Part shown: positions 1-6,323 of the stretch, one piece after another
Position numbering within the stretch: the stretch's first letter is position 1
Layout of the letters: every line of letters begins with the position of its first letter
Made by a program: the position numbers and the translations under genes
Notes under the pieces: generated by a model
What the model was told of the DNA's origin: nothing
The model's input: only the letters and a program-made list of their open reading frames with translations
The model's database searches: none
NCBI GenBank assembly: GCA_016199665.1
Contig: JACQGG010000052.1
Span: forward strand, 1-10,396
DNA: 10,396 nucleotides
Direction of reading: 5' to 3'
Origin: Acidobacteriota bacterium
GTDB taxonomy: Bacteria; Acidobacteriota; UBA6911; JACQSX01

Positions 1-2
1 CC

Positions 3-1295
3 CTACGGATAGATCCGGTACAGCATCCTGGGAAAGGGAATGGTCTCTCGGACGTGCTCGATGCCGCATATCCAGGCGACGGCGCGCTCGATGCCCATCC
101 CGAATCCCCCGTGCGGCGTGGTTCCGTACTTCCTCAAATCTGCATACCAGCGGAATGCTTCCTCGGGCAGGCCGTGTTGGGAGATTCGCTGCCGCAGCAG
201 AGATTCCTCATGAATGCGCTGGCCCCCTCCGATGATTTCGCCGTACCCTTCCGGGGCCAGCACGTCCACGCACAGCGCCACTTCGGGTCGTATCGGATCG
301 GGCTGCATGTAGAAGGCTTTCACCGAAGTGGGATACCGGTGGACCATCACGGGCCGGTGGTAAGTTTCAGAGAGCGTTGTCTCATCAGCGGCGCCAAAAT
401 CGCCCCCCCATTCGATGCTGGAGCCTTTCTCCTGCAGCAGCCGCAGCGCCTCATCGTAGCTGATTCTGGGAAAGGGCCGACCCACACGCTCCAGTTTGGC
501 CACCTCCCGCTCCACCACTTTCAGTTCCTCCCTCCGTTTTTCCAGCACGCGATCCAAGATGAAGATCAGCATGTCTTCGGCAAGCTGCATGATATCCGGC
601 AATTCGGCGAAACAAACTTCCGGCTCCACCATCCAGAACTCCATCAAATGGCGCCGCGTTTTGGATTTTTCTGCGCGGAACGTCGGGCCGAAACAGTAGC
701 TCTTGCCAAAGGCGGCCGCCGTAGCCTCGTTGTAAAGCTGCCCGCTCTGCGTCAGATAGGCCTTCTGGTCGAAGTACTGCGTCTCAAACAGCGTGGTCGT
801 GCCCTCGCAGGCGGCGGGAGTGAAGATGGGGGTGTCCACGAGCGTAAAGCCTTTCGAATCGAAAAAATCACGGCAGGCCTTGATGATCTCATGCCGGATC
901 TTGAGGATGGCATGCTGCCTGGAAGATCGCAGCCAGAGGTGCCGATGCTCCATCAAGAAAGCCGTACCATGCTCCTTGGGCGTGATCGGATATTCCTGCG
1001 CAATCTGCACCACGGCCAGCTCTGCGACATCCAGCTCGTGTCCTCCGGGCGCCCGCTCATCTTTTCTCACCTTCCCGGTCACGATCAGAGACGACTCCTG
1101 GGTCAGGGCGTCGGCCTGCCCAAACAGCTCCGCCGTCACGTTCCCTTTGAACAGGACGCATTGGACCAGACCGGTGCCGTCGCGCAAGACGAGAAACCAC
1201 AACTTTCCGCTGGAACGCTTGTGGTACAGCCACCCGCGGACGGTCACCGTTTCACCGACGTGATCTCTCAGCTCGCTTACGTAGACATTAGCCAT
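3..1295 (-). CDS. asnS: Asparaginyl-tRNA synthetase (AsnRS)
   Basis: Cytoplasmic class IIb aminoacyl-tRNA synthetase charging tRNA-Asn with asparagine. The 430-residue protein has an N-terminal OB-fold anticodon-binding domain (about 1-105, VTVRGWLYHKRSSGKLWF) and a class II catalytic core. Visible motifs are QSGQLYNE (183-190), motif 2 around FRAEKSKTRRHLMEF (206-220), GEIIGGGQR (352-360) and motif 3 GFGMGIER (397-404); the end FPRMLYRIYP is typical of AsnRS. GTTTLF (165-170) and the C-terminus favour AsnRS over AspRS. The ATG start is supported by GGAGAGG at 1300-1306, 4 bases upstream. The gene is complete, with stop TAG at 3-5, and is slightly shorter than the E. coli enzyme. It follows the kinase gene after a 54-base gap with no visible terminator, so it may be read through from the upstream operon or have its own promoter. 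An asparagine/aspartate specificity mix-up is the only realistic alternative. Confidence 0.96.
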   Translation of the reverse strand: MANVYVSELRDHVGETVTVRGWLYHKRSSGKLWFLVLRDGTGLVQCVLFKGNVTAELFGQADALTQESSLIVTGKVRKDERAPGGHELDVAELAVVQIAQEYPITPKEHGTAFLMEHRHLWLRSSRQHAILKIRHEIIKACRDFFDSKGFTLVDTPIFTPAACEGTTTLFETQYFDQKAYLTQSGQLYNEATAAAFGKSYCFGPTFRAEKSKTRRHLMEFWMVEPEVCFAELPDIMQLAEDMLIFILDRVLEKRREELKVVEREVAKLERVGRPFPRISYDEALRLLQEKGSSIEWGGDFGAADETTLSETYHRPVMVHRYPTSVKAFYMQPDPIRPEVALCVDVLAPEGYGEIIGGGQRIHEESLLRQRISQHGLPEEAFRWYADLRKYGTTPHGGFGMGIERAVAWICGIEHVRETIPFPRMLYRIYP

Positions 1296-1349
1296 CGAAC
1301 CTCTCCGCCGATCGGAAAGACTATTCTATGCCAGCAAGCCAGAGAACAC

Positions 1350-2366
1350 TCAGCCGGAGATCTCGCGCTCCAGGAGCGCCTGAATCGCCGGAAATCGCTT
1401 TAAGCGCAACGCCGCCTGGTGGGCGCGATGCAGCGTGCCGGACAGGTATTGCCGGTAAACGGGATTACGCCGAACGGAAATCTGATACCCGTAGGTGCCC
1501 AGGGCCTTGAGCATTCGCTGCACCGACATAAGCTCGAATTGAGTCGGGAAGTCGCGGGCTTCCTCGGCGCTCAGGTGACGCAGCGAAAGAAAATAGCGGA
1601 CCAGACTCTGGATCGCCGGTTCTGGAACGTCAATCGAATCCTTCAAAAGCGACACGAGATCATAGGCGGCCGGCCCCATCCGGGCGTCCTGGAAGTCGAC
1701 CAGATACATGCGCTCCTGCAATAGCATGATATTGCGGCAGTGATAGTCACGATGAGTCAAATAGCGCGGATAAGAAGCGAGCTGCCGGGCAATCGATTCG
1801 AATTCGGCGTACAGATCCGATTTCCCCCTGGCGTCGTACGTCAGGCCCCGATAGCCAACCAGGTAGTGCAGGAAAAAGAAATCGAGCTCGAAGGAGAGTT
1901 TTTCAAAATCAAAGGCCAGCCTGGCGGCCTCCCATTTCGGGTCGCAGCCCCGCGTCCCGTCCGTCTGGACCTGAACCATCAGATCCACCGCCTGCATAAA
2001 CAGAGACTCCCACTGCGAGCAGGGCAGACTCCACAGACGCCGCTGCAGCGACTCGTCCCCAAGATCCTGCTGCAAGACAATCCCTCGATCCCCGTCAAAA
2101 ACATGCGCTTCCGGGACCGGGACGCCGATGCGGCGAAAAAGAGTGTAGACCTGGCGATAGGAGAAGTTCTCCGAATCAAATGGCTGCGGGTAGACGGCAA
2201 GGACGAAACTCGTGTTGTCCCCGGTCCGCCAGCGGAAATATTGCCGTGCCGAAGCGTCCCCCGCCAGCTTCAACACGCTGTGCGCCTTCTCCTCGCAAGC
2301 CCCCTGCCCCCGGATGAACTCCATGAGCCGCTGCTGCGCGGGCGGGAACTTGTGCAAATCGTTCAA
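1350..2366 (-). CDS. amgK: AmgK-like MurNAc/GlcNAc anomeric kinase (APH fold)
   Basis: Probable cytoplasmic sugar kinase of the aminoglycoside phosphotransferase (APH) fold. AmgK phosphorylates MurNAc and GlcNAc at C1 in the cell-wall recycling route that bypasses de novo UDP-MurNAc synthesis. With the TTG start at 2364-2366 the protein has 338 residues, close to known AmgK. Visible motifs: N-lobe LAGDASARQYFR (34-45), catalytic loop LTHRDYHCRNIML (203-215; Asp207 as base, Asn212) and metal site LVDFQDARMGPAAYDL (222-237; Asp224). The HRDxHxxN and DFQDAxxGPxxYDL patterns match AmgK rather than antibiotic kinases. The TTG overlaps the upstream nucleotidyltransferase stop (TTGA) and has GGAG 8 bases upstream; ATG at 2394-2396 is an alternative start with no clear ribosome binding site. 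Pairing with a MurU-like gene is the classic amgK-murU arrangement. Substrate is inferred; another sugar or amino sugar is possible. Confidence 0.8.
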   Translation of the reverse strand: MNDLHKFPPAQQRLMEFIRGQGACEEKAHSVLKLAGDASARQYFRWRTGDNTSFVLAVYPQPFDSENFSYRQVYTLFRRIGVPVPEAHVFDGDRGIVLQQDLGDESLQRRLWSLPCSQWESLFMQAVDLMVQVQTDGTRGCDPKWEAARLAFDFEKLSFELDFFFLHYLVGYRGLTYDARGKSDLYAEFESIARQLASYPRYLTHRDYHCRNIMLLQERMYLVDFQDARMGPAAYDLVSLLKDSIDVPEPAIQSLVRYFLSLRHLSAEEARDFPTQFELMSVQRMLKALGTYGYQISVRRNPVYRQYLSGTLHRAHQAALRLKRFPAIQALLEREISG

Positions 2367-3307
2367 TCTCCACGCTCCAGCGGATAGACAATGCATCCGT
2401 TTGTGACGTAGCGAGAAAATTCCGGGGTGGCCCGCGCACCCGGGACAAGGACCGCATTGTTGATTTTGGCGCCTGCCGGCAGGTTCACATCGTCGGCGAC
2501 GACGCAGTGGCGCAGCTCGCATTCCTCGGCGATTCGGACCCGATTCCAGACCACCGTGTCCAGGAGTCGGGCGGACGAGGCGATGACGCAATCTCTGCCC
2601 CTGGCGCCGCCGGGCGCCAGCAGGTTGAGCCGGAGGTATCTTGCCAGAGTGCTGAACTCAAGCCAGCGGCCCGCGGCGCGATACGAGCCGATGAATTCAC
2701 CCTGCCGGATCGCGGGAACGTACACATCCCGCACCATGTCGGAGAATCCCGAGGGGGGCACATACCGGAAGATCCCCGGGTCCAGCACGTGAATTCCGGT
2801 AAACACAAAGCCGGGGAGGGCGCGCTCGGCCGGCGTTGCGGCAAACCCGGTCACCCTCCCACTGGCATCCGCAAACACGGGATTGAAGGCTTCTCCCGCA
2901 ATACTGTCTACGAGTAGCAGAGTGGCCAATGCGCCGGATTGTCGGTGGTGAGACACGGCGCTGCGCAGGTCGAAGTCAAAGACGATCTTTCCGTTAAGCA
3001 AAAGAAACGGCTCGCTCTCCAGCCAATCGCGCACCGGATTGAGCGCCCCCCCGGTACCCAAGATTACCGGCTCGTATGAATATCGAACCTGTTCTGAAGA
3101 CGGACCCAACATTGCCAGCGCCTCTCGCACCGACTCCGGCAGGTAATGAAGGTTCACCGCCACCTGATTCACTCCCGCGCCAATCAGGGCGTCCAGGCAG
3201 TGGCAGATCAGCGGGCGGTTCCGGTAGGGGACTGCAGCCTTGGCCCGAGACAGCGTCAGCGGCAGGAGCCGGGTGCCCCGTCCGGCGGCCAGGATCATGC
3301 CTTTCAT
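2363..3307 (-). CDS. MurU-like sugar-1-phosphate nucleotidyltransferase with beta-helix tail
   Basis: Predicted NDP-sugar pyrophosphorylase, most likely the partner of the kinase that follows, making UDP-MurNAc (MurU role) or a related NDP-sugar. The 314-residue protein starts with the nucleotide-binding signature LAAGRGTRLLPLT (6-18) followed by Lys23, and has GTGGAL (84-89) for base recognition. After about residue 235 comes a short left-handed beta-helix of hexapeptide repeats (DCVIASSARLLDTVVW onward), absent from the short Pseudomonas MurU. Two expected metal-binding Asp are replaced: the NGD motif reads NGK (105-107, codon AAG) and the D(I/V/T)GT motif reads EFST (217-220, codon GAG). 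The start is ATG at 3305-3307, in an ATGA overlap with the CYTH gene; the in-frame TTG at 3349 would only add an extension. Family membership is clear; exact sugar and whether it is active are not. Confidence 0.8.
   Translation of the reverse strand: MKGMILAAGRGTRLLPLTLSRAKAAVPYRNRPLICHCLDALIGAGVNQVAVNLHYLPESVREALAMLGPSSEQVRYSYEPVILGTGGALNPVRDWLESEPFLLLNGKIVFDFDLRSAVSHHRQSGALATLLLVDSIAGEAFNPVFADASGRVTGFAATPAERALPGFVFTGIHVLDPGIFRYVPPSGFSDMVRDVYVPAIRQGEFIGSYRAAGRWLEFSTLARYLRLNLLAPGGARGRDCVIASSARLLDTVVWNRVRIAEECELRHCVVADDVNLPAGAKINNAVLVPGARATPEFSRYVTNGCIVYPLERGD
2375..2378 (-). promoter_or_regulatory. Ribosome binding site fixing the kinase TTG start
   Basis: On the minus strand GGAG lies 8 bases before TTG at 2366-2364, inside the last codons of the nucleotidyltransferase gene. 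This spacing, and the 4-base TTGA overlap with the preceding stop, make the TTG a better start than the upstream in-frame ATG at 2396, which lacks a purine-rich leader. A second GGAG (2371-2368) is too close to the start to act. Confidence 0.55.
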
Positions 3308-3879
3308 CTGAAGATCATGTCGCGCGGCGAACGCCGGTTCTTGGCGCAAAAGGCCAGGAAAAGCGAATAGTAGGTTCCCCGGATGAACTGTTTTCTCTGG
3401 TAGCCCAGATTTTCGGCAACTCGCAACACTCCCTGGGGAGTCCCCTCCAACTCGGCGTAGTTGCCGATCGGCGTCTCATCGATCATGACGTTCACCGGCT
3501 GTAACTTGCCCTTCTTGTCCGCGACAGCGCGCACCTGGTATACGGCGCGGTACTTCTGATAACGGAATGCGATGCGATAACCAAGCTGCTGGAAGAGCTC
3601 CAGAGTTTCAGCGGGGTCGCACTCAGTCTCCAGCTCCTCGCGGATCTTAAATGTCTGACTGGATCGCGCCGGACCCTTGAAAGTCAGAAAGCCCTTGCCA
3701 TCCTCGTTGCGAACCCGCAGCAACAGTCCTCGCTCGCTCAGCTTCAACTGCGGAAGATCCAGGATGAAGTTATCCTCAAACTTGCGTTCGGAGATCCTGC
3801 GGGGCCGAAGCCCTCCCAGTTTTTCCAGGAACTGAGTCAGGTCCTGTACCGGCAGCTTAATCTCCACTTCCAGTTTCAT
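3304..3879 (-). CDS. CYTH-domain protein (class IV cyclase CyaB / triphosphatase family)
   Basis: A single CYTH domain of 191 residues, the whole-family length. CYTH proteins form an eight-stranded tunnel that binds triphosphates with divalent metals; members are class IV adenylate cyclases, thiamine triphosphatases and inorganic tripolyphosphatases. The hallmark ExExK is at 4-8 (EVEIK). Other charged tunnel residues are visible: Arg55 and Arg57 (LLLRVRN), Lys68 (LTFKGPA), Glu81-Glu84 region, Lys109 and Arg111, and acidic DET (134-136) and ELEG (143-146). The ATG start overlaps the macrodomain stop (ATGA) and the stop overlaps the next gene start (ATGA), so it is translationally coupled on both sides. 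Which triphosphate it acts on cannot be read from sequence; tripolyphosphatase or CyaB-like activity are both possible. No CHAD domain or membrane segment is present. Confidence 0.85.
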   Translation of the reverse strand: MKLEVEIKLPVQDLTQFLEKLGGLRPRRISERKFEDNFILDLPQLKLSERGLLLRVRNEDGKGFLTFKGPARSSQTFKIREELETECDPAETLELFQQLGYRIAFRYQKYRAVYQVRAVADKKGKLQPVNVMIDETPIGNYAELEGTPQGVLRVAENLGYQRKQFIRGTYYSLFLAFCAKNRRSPRDMIFR

Positions 3880-4394
3880 GCTCGTTGTCTTTCTTTTTCG
3901 AAGGCCTCCAGAGTGCTGTCATCGTAGAGGACAAAAACGACCCTCTTCAAGCGTCCGGCGCCGGCGAACTGCCGGACCGCCAGCATCATGATATGGGCGC
4001 ACTGTCCCGGGGGAAACCGGCCTACGCCGGTTCCAAAAGCCGGCAGCACTATGGAACTGAGCCCGAGACGGTCCGCCAGACTGAGAGTGTTCTCAGTTGC
4101 GACACGAATATAGGTTGGGTTGGTAGCCAGATCCTGACCCATCACCGCCGCATGGAGAACATACCGGTACGGGAGCTTCCCGGCGGTGGTCTCGATCACG
4201 TCGCCGATTTCAATGGGACCGCGCGCTACCGCTTCTTTTTCAATCTGCTCCCCTCCTTTACGCCGGATGGCGCCCGCCACTCCGGCGCCCATCCAGAGAT
4301 GGTTGTTGGCCGCGTTGACGATGCCATCGGCGGGGACTTCGGTTATGTCCCCTTTGACCACTTCGATATCCACGTCGAAACCCTGTCTGAGCAC
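3876..4394 (-). CDS. Macrodomain protein (ADP-ribose binding/hydrolysis)
   Basis: A stand-alone macrodomain of 172 residues or fewer. Such proteins bind ADP-ribose and relatives, and many remove ADP-ribose from proteins or deacetylate O-acetyl-ADP-ribose. Visible motifs are VKGDITEV (13-20), VNAAN (26-30), MGAGVAGAIRRKGG (35-48, diphosphate-binding loop) and LPAFGTGVGRFP (117-128, second loop). The GAGVAGAIRRKGG form resembles the AF1521-like group more than the MacroD GGGGVDGAIH form. The annotated start is GTG at 4392-4394, 12 bases after the ligase stop with AAGGG upstream; an internal GTG at 4373 (giving DIEVVKGD at the N-terminus, with AGGG 8 bases before it) is equally plausible. Its stop overlaps the CYTH start. 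Role in this cluster is unknown; it may act on an ADP-ribose metabolite or modification rather than on cell-wall sugars. Confidence 0.88.
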   Translation of the reverse strand: MLRQGFDVDIEVVKGDITEVPADGIVNAANNHLWMGAGVAGAIRRKGGEQIEKEAVARGPIEIGDVIETTAGKLPYRYVLHAAVMGQDLATNPTYIRVATENTLSLADRLGLSSIVLPAFGTGVGRFPPGQCAHIMMLAVRQFAGAGRLKRVVFVLYDDSTLEAFEKERQRA

Positions 4395-4406
4395 AAGGGC
4401 GCACCC

Positions 4407-6230
4407 TTAAGGCTGCTGGCTTTTCAAATACGCCATCGCTTCCCGCGCGCGGGGGAAGTTGGGGTTGTATCGAAGGGCTGTTTCAAGCAGCGGCCGGGCC
4501 CGGTCAAAGTCGTTCAAGGTCAAGTAAGCCGCCGCCATATTGGTCAGCACTTCGGGGCTGGGGACTGAGGTCGCGGCCTTGCGGTAGCGGAGGAGAGCTT
4601 CCTCCGGCCTCCCGGTCAGAACCAGCGCCGACCCCTGTAAATTGTCAATCTCTTCAAACGCGGGATACATTTTTTCGGCGCGGTCGAGCTGGTACCGCGC
4701 CGAGGTCGCCAGAATGTGCTTCTGCCAATCGGGCAGCTCCGGACGGACGGCGCTTTCCAGCAGGGTGGCGGCCTCACCCATCTCGTTGTTGGCAGACCAC
4801 TTCCGAATCTGAACCGAGGCCATCCAAAGCGCCAGGGCTGGAAAGACCGCCATTTTCCAGAGCGCGGGTCGCCCCGCGCCCCGCACTTGAATCCGGTCCT
4901 GGACGCGAGGCTGCCGGAGCCCCGCCATCAAGAGCACAATGTACGCTCCGGTGACCGAAAGGTGAAACGGGAAAAAGCTCACGCAACTGATGGCCACGAA
5001 GATCATTCCAATGCTGAGCATACCGACCCAGTAAGATCGGCCCGGATCGTCGGCGCGAACCAGCAGCGGCAGGGCGCCGAAGATCGGCCCGAAAAGAATC
5101 ACCAGAAAAAAAAGCAGTCCCGGCAGGCCCATCTCCTCCCAAACCTGGAGGTACTCATTATGGGCCTCCTGAAAGCTCCCCGGCTGGTCCAGCAGTTTGA
5201 CGCTCTGACCAAAAGGCGTCTCCGAGCGGTAGTAAAAAAAATCCTGCCCGAACGTGTTAAAGCCACGCCCGGTCCAAGGTCGCTCCTTGATCATCGCCCA
5301 GGTAATACGATAAACCGGCTGCCGTCCCGTCGTCGCTTCCACCCAGTCGCCCTGACGGACCTGGGACCAGACCTTCTGAATTCGCCCCTTCAACTCTGAC
5401 TGCAGGATCAAGCCTGTCGCGGTGGCAATACCCAGCACCAGGCCGGCCCAGAAGATCAGCAGGGGCGCGCTGATCCTGCCACCCCTTCGAAAAAGCCACC
5501 AGTGATGAAAGACCAGCCAGATGCCGAGGCATGGAAGCAGAGCCAGGATCGCAGTCAGGGTGGCGGTAAAAGCCAGGCCGGCCAAATTTATGCAGAACAG
5601 CACTGCGCACAGGGCCTTGAGGCGGCTGCGCCGGCCTGCCACGACTCCATGAAGCAGCATCAGGCAGGCCAGAGCAAACAGGAAGCCGCCGCTGTTGACC
5701 TCTCCAATGAGCCCCGCGGGGTTGAGCCGTCCCTGCAGGGCTTCACCCGTAGGACGAGTCATCAGCGGAAATCTGCCGTAAAACTGAAGCAGGGTCAAAA
5801 CCGAGTTGAGCCCCGCTGCCGCGCCAATCCACACCCAGAGTCTTTGGTGGAGCTCTTCCGGGATCGCGGCAGCCAACACGATCAAAAGCACCGCGAAATA
5901 CAGCGGCTGGATGAGAGCGCGAAGGCTCCCGGCGGTCCCTTGTTGCCACAGGGTGTGCCCCACGGCATAGACCAGCGAACTGGCGAGCGCCCACTCCCAG
6001 AAGCGGGGCCGCAAATGAATCTCCAGCCTGGCGAAGACCAACAAAGCCGCTATCAGCAGCACCCCTGAGATCGCGACGAAAATGTCCTTCGGCACGCGAA
6101 ACTTTTCCAGGCCGACGGAACTGAAGATGAAGGGCAGGCAAGTGAAGAAGGCGCCAAAAAAGAGACCCAGGCAAACCTCAAGACGCTGCAGGCGGGGCCT
6201 CTTCCTGTCCGTTTTTTGCCTGGCTGTCAT
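4407..6230 (-). CDS. O-antigen ligase/polymerase-like membrane protein with C-terminal TPR
   Basis: Multi-pass inner-membrane protein of the O-antigen ligase / Wzy_C family, whose members transfer or polymerise lipid-linked glycans on the periplasmic side. The 607-residue protein has roughly ten or more hydrophobic helices from about 17 to 440, then one near 458-472. The large periplasmic loop carries the family signature: RITWAMIKERPWTGRGFN (308-325) and EAHNEYLQVWEEMGLPG (355-371), with His357 and Arg308 as likely key polar residues. The tail (about 480-606) holds TPR-like helix pairs, such as NMAAAYLTLNDFDRARPLLE (564-583). Start ATG at 6228-6230 has GGGTAGG just upstream; TTG at 6269 in the same frame has none. 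It sits 93 bases after the muramidase gene and 12 bases before the macrodomain gene. Acceptor and donor are unknown: lipopolysaccharide, exopolysaccharide, or protein glycosylation are all possible. Confidence 0.85.
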   Translation of the reverse strand: MTARQKTDRKRPRLQRLEVCLGLFFGAFFTCLPFIFSSVGLEKFRVPKDIFVAISGVLLIAALLVFARLEIHLRPRFWEWALASSLVYAVGHTLWQQGTAGSLRALIQPLYFAVLLIVLAAAIPEELHQRLWVWIGAAAGLNSVLTLLQFYGRFPLMTRPTGEALQGRLNPAGLIGEVNSGGFLFALACLMLLHGVVAGRRSRLKALCAVLFCINLAGLAFTATLTAILALLPCLGIWLVFHHWWLFRRGGRISAPLLIFWAGLVLGIATATGLILQSELKGRIQKVWSQVRQGDWVEATTGRQPVYRITWAMIKERPWTGRGFNTFGQDFFYYRSETPFGQSVKLLDQPGSFQEAHNEYLQVWEEMGLPGLLFFLVILFGPIFGALPLLVRADDPGRSYWVGMLSIGMIFVAISCVSFFPFHLSVTGAYIVLLMAGLRQPRVQDRIQVRGAGRPALWKMAVFPALALWMASVQIRKWSANNEMGEAATLLESAVRPELPDWQKHILATSARYQLDRAEKMYPAFEEIDNLQGSALVLTGRPEEALLRYRKAATSVPSPEVLTNMAAAYLTLNDFDRARPLLETALRYNPNFPRAREAMAYLKSQQP

Positions 6231-6323
6231 GAGCCTACCCGGACACAGATTAATGCGGGCCGATCCCAACCGACAATAGGGATCTCGCCCGCCGGCACTG
6301 TTTCATAAACACGGTGGCCTGTT

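Noticed and set aside
1296..1349. Terminator or promoter between the kinase gene and asnS
   Set aside because: Only a short CCGATCGG palindrome and the asnS ribosome binding site are visible; there is no stable stem with a T-run and no convincing -35/-10 pair.
54..1403. Long plus-strand open frame of 449 codons opposite asnS
   Set aside because: It lies entirely antisense to a clear AsnRS gene, shows no recognisable domain and is rich in His, Arg, Pro and Gln as expected for the reverse of GC-rich coding sequence.
1350..2366. Antibiotic-resistance aminoglycoside phosphotransferase
   Set aside because: Although it has the APH fold, the HRDYHCRN and DFQDARMGPAAYDL patterns and the neighbouring nucleotidyltransferase fit AmgK-type sugar kinases; nothing suggests a mobile resistance gene.
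2367..2591. Longer N-terminus for the AmgK-like kinase
   Set aside because: The added residues are an out-of-frame reading of the nucleotidyltransferase gene, very Arg/Gly rich, and unlike any AmgK N-terminus. The TTG at 2366 has a ribosome binding site and the normal overlap.
6294..6319. Hairpin after the muramidase gene as a rho-independent terminator
   Set aside because: The stem has bulges and no T-run follows on the transcribed strand; downstream genes continue in the same direction.
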